Shown: positions 12,235-23,706 of the stretch, piece by piece
How positions within the stretch are numbered: position 1 is the stretch's first letter
Layout: each line of letters opens with the position of its first letter
Origin: Morinoia aosen
Taxonomy: Eukaryota; Arthropoda; Malacostraca; Amphipoda; Talitridae
NCBI GenBank assembly: GCA_030386875.1
Contig: CM059567.1
Location: 87,475,130-87,539,129, forward strand
DNA: 64,000 bases
Reading direction: 5' to 3'
Notes under the pieces: generated by a model
What the model saw: only the letters and a program-made list of their open reading frames with translations
Told to the model about the DNA's origin: nothing
Database searches by the model: none
Translations under genes and position numbers: made by a program

Positions 12235-13305
12235 AACCACAGGGGAGATGCAACACTCGAGGTAACCACAGGCGGGACGCAGCAGTGGAGGTAACCACAG
12301 GCGAGATGCAACAGTGGAGGTAACCACAGGCGAGACGCAACAGTGGAGGTAACCACAGGCGAGATGCAACAGTGGAGGTAACCACAGGCGAGATGCAACA
12401 GTGGAGGTAACCACAGGCGAGAAGCAACAGTGGAGGTAACCACAGGCGAGACGCAACAGTGGAGGTAACCACAGGCGAGATGCAACACTGGAGGTAACCA
12501 CAGGCGAGATGCAACACTGGAGGTAACCACACGTGAGATGCAACACTGGAGGTAACCACAGGCGAGATGCAACACTGGAGGTAATCACAGGCGAGATGCA
12601 ACACTGGAGGTAACCACAGGCGAGATGCAACACTGGAGGTTACCACAGGCGAAATGCAACACTGGAGGTAACCACAGGCGAGATGCAACACTGGAGGTAA
12701 CCACAGGCGAAATGCAACACTGGAGGTAACCACAGGCGAGATGCAACACTGGAGGTAACCACACGCGAAATGCAACACTGGAGGTAACCACAGGCGAGAT
12801 GCAACACTGGAGGTAACCAAAGGCGAAATGCAACACTGGAGGTAACCAAAGGCGAGATGCAACACTGGAGGTAACCACACGCGAAATGCAACACTGGAGG
12901 TAACCACAGGCGAGATGCAACACTCGAGGTTACCACAGGTGGGATGCAACAGTGGAGGTCCCCACAGGCGAGATGCAACACTCGAGGTTACCACAGGTGG
13001 GATGCAACACTGGAGGTAACCACAGGCGAGATGCAACACTCGAGGTTACCACAGGTGGGATGCAACAGTGGAGGTAACCACAGGGGAAATGCAACAGTGG
13101 AGGTAACCACAGGCGAGATGCAACACTCGAGGTTACCACAGGTGGGATGCAACACTGGAGGTAACCACAGACGAGATGCAACACTCGAGGTTACCACAGG
13201 TGGGATGCAACACTGGAGGTAACCACAGGGGAAATGCAACAGTGGAGGTTACCACAGGTGGGATGCAACACTCGAGGTAACCACAAGCGAGATGCAACAC
13301 TAGAA
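12235..13305 (-). repeat. 29-bp minisatellite (right), expanded
   Basis: About 37 tandem 29-bp units, inverse of the left array. The arm-side part (about 12,930-13,305) has the mixed variants seen on the left. The spacer-side part (12,240-12,930) is a run of more uniform units (CACAGGCGAGATGCAACACT type) absent from the left. An apparent 291-codon frame on the minus strand (12,164-13,039) is just this repeat read through. It is highly Cys/Leu/Pro-rich and is repeated in all three frames. Confidence 0.95.
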
Positions 13306-14324
13306 TGAACGATAGCCGATTGTGAGGTAATTGTCAGGTATTTTTGGGTATAGAAAGAAATGAAAAAGCCATACAGCAACGAGAATAGTTATTCATTCAC
13401 AATAATTACGAAATGCCTCTTCGACTTTGTTAACGTTCCATGATATTTGCTGTGGTCTTCCGACTCGTGAATTTCTCAATCCTAAATTTGAATGTACCTC
13501 CGGTTGTAGCATATAATATTGATCGTCAGGCCATTTCAAACTTACGGTGTTTTCACAACTCCAGATGTTCTTTGTGCCTCTTGAAATAGTGGCAATGATA
13601 ACTTCTAAAAGTATACAATGTATTAAATTGCTTCAAAATGCGACAGCTATCCAATCATTCTTTTTGGAAAACACACTTTTAATTCGACCATGATTCGAGT
13701 GCCTTCCGTTCATAGAACTGAAATATTTCTTTGTTTGTCTCGCAATAACATTCATCAAGCTGTCAATGTATTGAAGGCAGTGCGTTTTGAGGCTTTGTCA
13801 ATATCAGTTGTTTTTGACTCATTTTTCTGTTTCATATCAGACTCGTAGCTTTGCAAACTACGGTAGAAGAATTAATTTTAACGAATTGTTTCCAGGTATA
13901 GATGATACAGCCTCAAAATATCTCAGCAAGTCTCGGAAAAAACTTGTTTACTGTATAAATTGGAAAATTTCATTCGCGAGTTCATGAATTCTATTGTTCA
14001 CAATATTGATCATGAAGTTAAGAGACAATAAGAGCATTTTGCGCTGCGCTCGGCACTTGTGAAAACGTGGCATGTGTTCCACGAATCAATGAGTGAAATT
14101 GTGGCATATGTTCCACGAATCAATGAGTTCTATTGGACCTACGAATGTAAAATGTTAACATCTGATGAAATCAGAGAATGAAACGTGCTTTGTGTGCTCG
14201 CATTGTTATAGTTAACTCTACAGAGAGAGGTAATTTGTACATGTTCTACGTAGTAGTAGTTGAACTAGTTGGTGAACTTCTATGCGTCAAAGTATTGAAG
14301 AGTTATTAAACAACTTCAGCTTTT

Positions 14325-14545
14325 TAACTCTAATTTAAAAAAGCTAAAGGTCAATTTAAAAAAGCTAAAGTTTAATTTAAAAAAAGTCCAGTTCAATTTA
14401 AAAAAGTTCAAGTATAATTTAAAAAAGTTCAAGCCTATTTTTGAAAAGTTCAAGGTCAATTTAAAAAACTCAAGTTTAATTTTAAAAAGATCAAGTTTAA
14501 TTGAAAAAGTCTCATGTAGGCTATATATAAAAAGATCAAGTTCAA
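14325..14545 (-). repeat. 21-bp minisatellite block (right arm)
   Basis: Mirror of 4,625-4,855. Confidence 0.8.
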
Positions 14546-14780
14546 TTTTGAAAAGCTGGTGTTTCTAAAATTGAATACCTATGTAATAATAATATAAGAA
14601 AAGTTTATTTTTGAGAATGCATATTTATTTTAAAGTACTGCCACTGAAAACAGAGTAAATCGAATATCAGACAAAGCAAGCTGCAGTGATTTTGGACTCA
14701 ATTTGACATTCAAGTTTTACCCATGAATCATTTGCTAAACGGATCATCGGTACTTATATCTATTGACAAAAATGATGCAC

Positions 14781-14917
14781 GTAAACTTTATGTAATAAGT
14801 AACTGTGTGACAATTAGCAAACTACACTGACTGAAAAATTGAACATTACCGAGCTTCAACTTTTCAGTCAATGCAGTTTGCTAATTGTCCCATAGTTACT
14901 TATTACATAAAGGTTAT
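14781..14917. repeat. Long hairpin H3 (mirror of H2)
   Basis: Same ~65-bp stem as H1/H2, in the right arm. It lies at the centre of the right arm's ~1.1-kb palindrome. Confidence 0.85.
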
Positions 14918-15169
14918 TCGCATCATTTTTGTCAATAGATATAAGTACCGATGATTTGTTTAGCAAATGATTTAGCAAATGATTCATAAGTAAAACTTAA
15001 AGAATTTCAAATTAAGGACAAAATCCCAGCAGCTTGGTTTGTCAGATATTCGATTTACTCTATTTTCAGTGCCAGTACTTTTAAATAAATATGCCCTCTC
15101 ACAAATAAACTTTACTTATATATCAATACATAAGTATGAAACTTTAGAAACATAAGCTTTTCAAAATTA

Positions 15170-15250
15170 TATTTCATATTTTTTTAAATATAACCTGCTT
15201 GGGACTTTCTAAATTAAACTTGAGCTTTTTTAAATTAAAGTTAAAAAGAT
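15170..15250 (+). repeat. 21-bp minisatellite block, contracted (right arm)
   Basis: Mirror of 3,757-3,990 but with only about two recognisable units left. This accounts for most of the length difference between the arms. Confidence 0.65.
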
Positions 15251-15364
15251 GTAGTATGCAGTGTACGGCCCGTTAAAAATGACGGGATTCAATACCTTTT
15301 TTGAATAAATTTTCCAGATGTGGATGACAAAAAAATACATTCATCCCAACTGTAATACAGCTTT

Positions 15365-15525
15365 TTAACTTTAATTTAAAAAGCTCATGTTCAATTTAAA
15401 AAACCTCAAGTTTAATTTAAAAAAGGTCAAGTTCAATTTTAAAAAAGCTCAATTTTAATTTAAAAAAGATCAAGTTTAATTTAAAAAGTCTCAAGTAGGC
15501 TTTATTTAAAAAAAGATCAAGTTCT
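15365..15525 (-). repeat. 21-bp minisatellite block (right arm)
   Basis: Mirror of 3,474-3,640. Confidence 0.8.
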
Positions 15526-15763
15526 ATTTTGTAAAGCTTATGTTTCTAAAATTGCATACCTATGTAATAATAATATAATTGAAGTTTATTCGTGAAAATG
15601 CATATTTATTTAAAAGTACTGGCACTCAAAATAGAGTTAATCGAATATCAGACTAACCAAGGTGCTGTAATTTTGCACTCAGTTTGACATTCTTCAAGTT
15701 TTACCTATGAATCATTTGCTAAACAGATCATCGGTACTTTTATCTATAGACAAAAATGATGCG

Positions 15764-15903
15764 AATAAACTTTATGTAATAAGTAACTGTGTGACAATTA
15801 GCAAATTGCACTGACTAAAAAGTTGAAGCTCAGTAATGTTCAATTTTTCAGTCAGTGAAGTTTGCTAATTGTCACACATTTACTTATTACATAAAGTTTA
15901 TTT
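15764..15903. repeat. Long hairpin H4 (mirror of H1)
   Basis: Same stem-loop, adjacent to the right-arm mariner relic, in mirror position to H1. Confidence 0.85.
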
Positions 15904-15949
15904 ACATTTATTTGGGAGTTCTACAGTAGGGTCCGTAGCGCCTAAAATT

Positions 15950-16562
15950 TCAGGGCACAATAACCCATCACTTAAGGATCCTTTTCCGACAAAAAAAGTA
16001 AATGGAGCCAGGTGGCCCGCGGGGGCCAAATTTGGCCCGAAGTGACCTCCTTATTGACGGTCAGCGATACTAAAACATGCCCAACACCTTCGAAATTCCT
16101 GCAGTAAACACCATGAATATTGTAAATCCCTACTTCCAGCAGGGCGGGGCAACATGCCATACCACAAGGGATAAACATGGGCAACCAGTTTCCCGGGAAG
16201 CTGATTTCAAGATTCGAAAACTTGATCTATCACCATTGAATTTTTTCTTGTTGGGATATCTGAAGGCGAGGGTTTATCGTGACAAACCGACGGATCTGAC
16301 TCAACTCAAGGATGCCATCATCTCAGAAATAAGATTGATCGGTCATACCCTCACCAGTGCTGCAATATGAGGAGCATGCGAGCCCGCACCCAAAATTGCT
16401 TTCAGCCGAGTGGACGCCACATGAAGTAAGTCATTTTCAAAAACTAGTCCAAATAAAAAATTTACCTCTCAGGATTCTACTGCCGTTTTGTTTTCAAAAA
16501 TCCGTTCATTGTATTGAAAGTATGAATGATTTTTTCAAGTCCCGTATTTAAAAAACACCTTA
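15950..16562 (+). pseudogene. Mariner-like transposase relic (right arm copy)
   Basis: An open frame at 16,077-16,370 (97 codons) gives YFQQGGATCHTTR, then LDLSPLNFFLLGYLKARVY, then a lysine/isoleucine-rich tail. These match the block around the second and third catalytic residues of Tc1/mariner transposases. The second catalytic Asp is Gly, as in the left arm. The distance between the two catalytic blocks is shorter than the family's usual 34-37 residues, suggesting an internal deletion. Sequence after the first stop (to about 16,430) still resembles the family C-terminus. The start used by an ORF caller at 16,077 has no significance: the real N-terminus is lost. Non-functional. Confidence 0.75.
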
Positions 16563-18973
16563 TACAATCTCCATAAATAATTCAGTGCTAACGCAGGTCA
16601 TTGCTAATCTCACGTATTTTAGCTGCAGTTTTTAGGAGCAAAGTAAAATTTCGGTGACGGAGAAACGTTGAATTTATACAAAATGAGTGGAAACGTTTAC
16701 TTTGTAAATTTATGTTACAAATCCTACGAGAAATTCGTTTTTTCACCCTGATCCTACGACAGTATCAACGTGTCCTGCAAAGAAATATTTTTATTTATGG
16801 ATCTCTTTATTATGACAGTCGTGTTGATGAAATAGTTTTCAATTCCTAAATCTAGATTCAAGAGGGATGGAGAGAGTGAAGTTCTAGTTCATTTAGCATA
16901 TATAAGAGTCATGACGAAATAGTTCCGAATCTCGCCATACTTTTACGACTCATTTTCTAAATTTCAATATTCACCAGTGGAGCCGCTTATACTCGGCAAA
17001 AATATCAAAAGAGCCGGGCTGAGTCTTTGTAATCCAAAATGTGGTACTCAACCAACCTCTCTTTCTACTGAGAAAACTTATTTAAATTTGGATTTCGTTG
17101 TTAGAAATGTTCTGTTGCTCCTCAGAAAAACGTTTATTTTTACAACCGTGATGGGAAATACTAAATCCAAATTTTTTCTATTCGAAAAATACCACCGATA
17201 ATTATGCATAATCAGTTACGGCAACACCTACATGGTAATTGGAGGCCAGCAAAAGTGTTGAATATTATCGTTATTGTTCAATCAATTTTGTACAATTCCC
17301 GTTTTATGTATGTCTGAACTCATTATTATTTAGAAACGAATGCAGAGCTGCGGTTAAATTTCAGGACCATGGGATGAATGTGATCTAGTACAGCATCCTG
17401 ATAATTATTGTAATGGCATACCTATACGGGTATACCAAGCCCCTAATTTTTCAATGAATCTAATTCACCAATGTGGCAACAAACTCTTCGTTGTACTGTT
17501 ACCCGAATTGTTAATTGCTTTCCACTGAGATTAATGGAAGAAAGATTACAGGCACGAATGATGGTTTCTTTTGGCTTAGGTCGAACGTAAATTGAACGTT
17601 CACCTGTTGCTCTCACTCTCGCGTGACTTTTTTGCGAGAGAAACAAGGGATTTATGGATGGCGCTCTTCCATCACACCGAAATTTTTGAAGCACAAACTA
17701 TTTATATTTTAGGGGCCCCTTTTCGGAGCCGATTTAGCTGCACAATTATTATTAGAACAGCACTTGAATGTTGCAATGCTTATTTTTTCGCACACACCAA
17801 AATAATTACCCGTGAGGAAAAGGCAGTGTGAATAAATGCAGTTAATTTCTTCATCGGAGAGTAATTAAATCAATCGGTCTGAAAATATTTGCAAGTTTGA
17901 ACAGTCATAAATAAATCGAGTCTAGTGGCCTTTAAACAAGTTGAGATCGAGGAGACATTTTATTAACAAATTAATTGGTTCACGACATGAAATGTTTCTA
18001 CCGCATCATCTCGTAAATGCTCGAGTAATTTTCTCCTAATACCCATTAGCGTTGTAAGGATGACGACCCAGATGATTTTTTAAATAGGAATCTTTGTCCT
18101 GCAATCATTAGAGGTGGTGAAAATCAGAAGTCATTTAATTCAGAACTATTCCATTTCCAATGACTCCTATATAGTTTCAGCTCCACAGTGGTTGAAATAA
18201 AAAACTCTGCCAGCTTAGCGAAGACAAAGACCCAAAGGCAAATGACAATTTTTTTTTACCGTGCGTAGAGGGTTTTCTGACGAAATCAGGTACTTCTTCG
18301 ACCTGCTTTCACTTTTATAGCTAGCAAGGATTAGACAGACATTTCTTTAACAGTTCAAAATCAGGGCAGCTTCTCCAAAGGTTTTCTGCAGTTCGGCGAC
18401 TTGAAAACTTTTAGATCGATTTAGAGCAGTACATAGATTAACATTTCTGATTGCAGCGAGGATCGATTGCAGCTGTTAAATATGTATACGCATGATTTTC
18501 GAACTGTTTATTTTACAGATGATTCTGAAGTCCAGGTTGTTGATACAGATGAAGAAGAAGAGCGAGCCTTAAATGCTACCTTTCCGATTTTCTGAACTTA
18601 TTCGTGCCTAGTCACTACATTGATCTGGAATCACTGCTCTTTGAGTGCGCCCTTGAGCCAGTTTCGTATACATCGAGAGCAGTTCCCATGAATATCATAT
18701 TCTTCTACTTAGATCGAATGCCTTTCACGTGAAACATTATCGAAGGCTGAAAGTCAAGATGTGCATATCCGGTTGATTTCTCTAAAGAAGTCAAGTAGGT
18801 TTATCAGACAGCTTGCTTTCTCAGTGTCTGCAATATAATTCTGGGCTTAAGTGTAGCATATTTTTTTAAATAAAATAAAATAGATTTTGTTTCTAGCGCT
18901 TTGAACAATATTTCCATAATTTGTCAGATAACAGAAATCAGGTTGATTGGACGATAGTTATCGTGTCTTGAAA

Positions 18974-19400
18974 CGTTATAGAAAGCACGCGAAGAAAAGG
19001 CGCCACTCAGGAAGAATCAGGACATTCTTACTCCTCACGAGGAAAGAAAGGGGGGTTGACATGTTTGGGGTACTTTTAGGGGATCGAGTTGGGGAAGCTT
19101 CCTTTAATTGACTTTGAAAGTACAATTGAATTTGGAACTATGAGTAATGTAAATTCAATGCCAAATTGGAGAGCACACAATACTATGAGATAAGGATAAT
19201 AGATGTGCTTATAAAATCTAAATAATAACGCGCTGGAATTTTGGAGGTTGCCGACCAGCGCGTGGGAAGCCGCCGGAGAAGAGGTGACATATTGAGGCGG
19301 CGTTGTGGGTGTGAGGGGCGTTCTTCCCCATCAAGATTCAGACAGTGGTGCACACGCACGTTCTACGAACCGACGAGATGTAAAACCAGAATTGGCTAAA
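18974..19400 (+). repeat. Left member of a diverged inverted-repeat pair
   Basis: The reverse complement of this stretch aligns with 23,020-23,420. Shared blocks include TAGATTTTATRAGCA, CTCATAGTAT and CCTCGTGAGG. Similarity is patchy, clearly lower than in the palindromes on either side. It abuts the right end of the giant palindrome. Confidence 0.55.
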
Positions 19401-19467
19401 CGGGAGGTACAAAATTAGTTAAAACTAATGAGTATACTTCATTTAGATAGTGAATAGAACCACAAAA

Positions 19468-19563
19468 TATTTTGCGCCTTATAGGGGAGAGTAATTGTTC
19501 ACTGAGAGCAACCAGTATTTTGCGCCTTATAGGGGAGAGTAATTGTACACTGAAAGCAACCGG
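19468..19563 (+). repeat. 48-bp tandem duplication
   Basis: Two adjacent 48-bp copies beginning TATTTTGCGCCTTATAGGGG, differing at a few bases. A looser duplication (TTTAAACCCTTGGCAGTGAG at about 19,720 and a relative at about 19,920) follows. The interval 19,564-23,000 holds no gene I recognise. Its GC-richer pieces at 20,540-21,260 resemble the U5-like sequence near 28,740, so decayed retroelement LTR material is possible. Confidence 0.75.
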
Positions 19564-22500
19564 TAAGGATAGCGACGCTATCTTGGATCATTCCAAAGAC
19601 GGAGAGGACTTCGTCCAAGCTTTCAGTTAATTCAGCGCTATTTCTCATTTTATTTATCTATATGCGGAAATGAGTTGTCCCTCTACTGATTTAAAGAGAG
19701 CATAGGCGACAAAGAGGAGATTTAAACCCTTGGCAGTGAGAGAGAAAGCAGTAGAAAATTTAGAGAACAAAGGTACACAAAGAGAGAAATAAACGATAGA
19801 AAGAAATAAGAAACAGCGGGCACTCTTCTTACTCTGCCTTTGCTAGATCATTATGAGGATAATAACGAATTATCGTGTCACGATACTATGCTGTTGTTAA
19901 GCACGTAACGTTGGAGGAATTGAAACCCCCGGCAGTAAGAGACAGAAAAATAAAGATATGAAATACACAGTCTGAGAGTTGGACAGAAAGGTAGGAAATT
20001 AACAGTGTTTACTTGGTGTGTACTCCGCGAATACCGAGTTGACAAGCATGGGGAGAATAACAAACATTGAAAGATTAAAACACATTTATTCTTAAGATGA
20101 ACACGTGGATATGGGCACAGGGAAATATATGTCGCCACAATAATTGCACACCAATGCCCTCAGGCTAGATGCTCCTTATTAGCGACATGGCACTTCAAAG
20201 ATGTAATGCTCCCGAGAATACCCATTATCAATGTTCAAGAGCTGACAACGATTCACAGAAATTCAGAAAAATCATGGCAATCCCTACGCACCACGAAGCA
20301 CAGAACAATGCCAATAAACATGCCGGTCATCCTTGACTCACAACAAGGTACCCCAAAAAAAATCGTGAACACATCGCCTCATATTGAGTGAACACTAGAC
20401 ACAAACTTCGTTACACAGCGCGCTAATTTGAATGCACGATTCAGTGTGCTATTTTTGATTTCCAATTTTACACTTTGAAGCACTGTTTCAACGATCTCCA
20501 TAAGACGAAATTTCAACTTTTCTGTGATGCGCGATCGCTGAGTGTTCGGTGCCGACTTCTTCCAATTTCTCGACAGAGTTCTCAACAGAGTTCTCAGAGT
20601 TCCATCGCGGCGGCGGGATACTCATGTTCCGTCGGGTAGGCGCTGCTGCCTACCATTCTTCGCACGTCTGAGTCTTGGTAGCGTTGAAAGGCTGGATAAC
20701 TGTAGATCTCTTCTTGTTTCCCTCCGCATTGTTGGTGAACGGGTGACTCCAAATTTTAATGCTGCTGCTGTTCGTACACCTATGATTGACATAGAGATCC
20801 CCCATGGATTTCCTCTTCACGTTGAATAGTTGATGTGCTCAGGCCGTAATTCCTTGAGCAGGTGTTCGTTGCCGGTTAACGCTTCGACGATACGCCCGCA
20901 GTCTCCTTGAGCTTTCGTGGAGATTATCAGCATGTACTTTGAGCTGGTGCTTGTTGCCCAATCTTGTCGTTCTTGAAGAAGTTAAACATCGGTGTCGATT
21001 TTCCCAATGGAGTTTTTAATTTTTGAATTGTAACAAAGACCGGGAAGCCCCGGCATCGCCGGCTTTTCGATGTGGCACTCACTTTTGTGCGTTCCAACTG
21101 TTCTACCATCTCCTCTTTCTGTGTTTTCCGCTCTATATTTTCATCTTTCCCCTCTTACTAAGGAGGTTTCGAGTCCTCCATTCGAACTAACACAGTGGAG
21201 GCGCCTGATCAGCGCCATGCGCAACACTGTGCTTAGTTTCGTGACACCCGCAAGATTAATTGTTTACTTTGAATAAATAGGCAAGTAATAAAGACATTGT
21301 GAATAATTGCGCTATCTAGCACAGTCACTCATTGAATACAAAATTTCCACAATCATTCACTGACACAAGGTTGACCACGGCATGATATGAGGCTTGAGAT
21401 GCCTCTTCTAAATCTCCACATTATAATTTCCCCATCAAGCACTCTCTTTTAAGAAAAGCTACGATTCGCACCGAATGTTGAGTGCATTTTCTGCATACAA
21501 AAACTGGAGACTTGTCTACAGCATTTTTCTTGCTTAGCCTCCAAAAAACATCTTTCCTTGACTCATCTTAAAAAACAAGACAATAAATCCACTTCACACT
21601 TCATCTAAAACACTCCTACTTCACGTTGCACTTGAATCGCTGCTGATTTTACCAGCCTTTTTTCACTGTTTAAATACAGCATTCCAAATCCTTCCAACAT
21701 CTTCCCCCTCGTTATTTCTCACACGACGTTGCCTCTGCCAGCCTTCGCCTGCTCCTGTGATGACGTCTGCCAAACTTCTCCCCTTGAATGTTGCCGAATA
21801 TATTGACATGTTCAAGCGCTCGATCTTTGCCTCAGCCTTTCTTCAGCACTCCTTGTGGCAACTCTTGCGTTATTTTTGTTCACACGATCATGGTTTTTTT
21901 GGCAGGTTTTTCATTGAGAGCCCTTTTCTCACCTTAGGGAAAACATATCGTTGTAATTATCTATTCCTTTATGATTTATTTCCATGAAAAATCAATAGTT
22001 AATTAACACAAAATGCAAAAAATAATAATCCATTGACCAACTATTTTCACTGATGTTCGCGTTTGTTTTAGAACTAATCTCGGTTTGTCTCAGAAAATGA
22101 ACTATAATATTAAGACTGAAAATAAGAGTTTAATTCCCGCATTAATATGTACACATAAAATGCTAAATAGCGCTGAATTAACTGAGAGCCTGAACGAAGG
22201 TCCCAACTTCGAAATGATTCAAGATGGCGTAATCAATCCTCACCAGTTTCGTATCAAAGTGTTAATTGAAGTTTTGCCAATATTTTCAATACACTAAATG
22301 TATCTGTCATTCTATTAAATCCCTAAAAGTCTAAACTAATTACGTACCTCCCGTTTGATCAATCCCGGTTTGGCATCTCTTCGATTCGTATAACGTGGGC
22401 GTCCAACACTGCCAGAGTCCCACCAAAACGCATGTTAACCCTTTGCCCCACAAAGTTCAAACAGTGTAGGGAGAAGTTTCCTTGAATAGATACTGTCAGT

Positions 22501-23019
22501 ACCTTGAAATATCAGAGAAATTGCCTTAGCGTGTTTTTCCCCACAAGCTTGTGCTTACATCTTCTTTAAAATGAAAAATAATGTTTCGTTAAAAATGTAC
22601 GCTAAGCGAGACAAATCTTCGACAACAAAAAAAGTTCGAAAAATCTGAGAAAAAATACCAATTAACTTTTGCCCAAACTCATCAGTAAATCAATGTGCGT
22701 ATGAAAAACTTGCTCAAGTTACATAAAAAAGGTATTAAATGTGTTGTGCAGACCATGAAGCTAAACTATGTAGAAATCAGAAGCAAATTGCTCGTGCAAG
22801 GCTTCTGGAATCGCTAAAAACATAGTGACATGAATGCTATTAATTGCTGTTATTTAATCATTTACCTCTAAATATTTCCATACTATTTAAATTACGTTGA
22901 AATTTTGTCCATTTCCCTAAACTGGGAGCACTAGCCATCTTGGCACTGGTGTAGCAGTCAGGAGACAAAGGGTCAAGCCGTTTGCCAGATTGAGAGTATT
23001 CAAAACGCATCCTAAGCCG

Positions 23020-23420
23020 TTTGCCCGATCGAGAGAATATAAAGAAGAAGGCCTTCGTACCAACGCCGCCGCTTAGATCGCCTGCACTTCTGCTTCCCTC
23101 GCGCTCTGGCTGGCGACCCTCGCGTAACCTCCCAAATTCCTTCTCACAATGATCTAGATTTTAGATTTTATGAGCAAATATCTTATCCTCATCTCATAGT
23201 ATCGTACATCCTTCAATGAATCATTAAATTTACATCAATCATGTTTCCAAATTCAGTTATACCCACAAAGTCTGTTTAATGAATCTTTCCCCGTATTTTT
23301 CTCCCCAAAAGCAGCATACCCTCTTCGTTACACCCCACACATACAATTACCCCTCGTGAGGCGTGAGAAAAGGCGTCTTCCTAAGAGAAACCTTTTTTTC
23401 CCGCGCTTTGGCGCCATGTT
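23020..23420 (-). repeat. Right member of a diverged inverted-repeat pair
   Basis: Partner of 18,974-19,400. The pair could be terminal inverted repeats of a 4.4-kb element or two copies of one LTR-like sequence in opposite orientation. Just upstream (22,975-23,045) is a short tandem duplication around AAGCCGTTTGCC followed by a TATA-like AATATAAAG. Confidence 0.5.
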
Positions 23421-23624
23421 TCGTTACTGAGCCTATTATTTTCAGTCGTAATTTAGTTCGTATTCTGAGACAAACAAGGATTAAAAATAAAATAAAAATA
23501 ACATCCTGGAATGTATAAAAAAATTTTTTGTTAAAAAACAAACGTGCATTTAAGTGAAAAGAGTACGTGAAAAGACTTTTTTTTAAATTACTCAATAAAC
23601 TGTTGGATTGCAGGGGAATAAATC

Positions 23625-23706
23625 TTAAAGGAATAAGAATTAACTACCGAATTAAGGAATTAATAAACGAATTGAAGAATTCATTAGGGAATTACGGAAT
23701 TAAATA
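23625..23706 (+). repeat. Degenerate GAATTAA-type short repeat
   Basis: Roughly 10-12-bp imperfect units (GAATTAAGGAATTAATAAAC and relatives). A perfect 8-bp inverted repeat, GATGGTAC-AGAT-GTACCATC, lies further on at 23,900-23,919. Nothing coding is visible in 23,420-25,070. A CA/TA-rich microsatellite-like tract lies at 24,485-24,560. Confidence 0.6.

Larger units (their letters stand above)
12232..18973 (-). repeat. Right arm of the giant inverted repeat
   Basis: This is the reverse-complement partner of bases 1-6,580. It carries the same elements in mirror order: a 29-bp minisatellite at its inner edge, the 21-bp arrays and hairpins, the mariner transposase relic, and the AT-rich outer segment. 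The minisatellite is about 1.07 kb here against 0.71 kb on the left, while one 21-bp array is shorter. Arm homology ends inside the minisatellites: sequence on the spacer side of the two arrays does not match. The outer junction at 18,973/18,974 cannot be confirmed as an element end because the left partner runs off the window. No gene seen in 16,570-18,973. Confidence 0.93.

Noticed and set aside
12164-13039. 291-codon open frame on the minus strand, and many similar frames at 5,793-6,613 and 12,164-13,379
   Set aside because: They are the 29-bp minisatellite read in every frame. The same peptide recurs in all three frames because 29 is not a multiple of three. There is no non-repeat domain, and the opposite strand is open as well.
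1-18973. Explanation of the palindrome as a pure assembly mirror artefact
   Set aside because: Not fully excluded, but the arms differ by scattered substitutions, by about 175 bp in a 21-bp array and by about 360 bp in the 29-bp array, which an exact mirrored contig would not show. Haplotype mis-joining remains possible.
20542-20829. 95-codon plus-strand frame and its minus-strand partners
   Set aside because: No family resemblance, arginine-rich composition expected from GC-rich noncoding DNA, and several overlapping frames of equal length.
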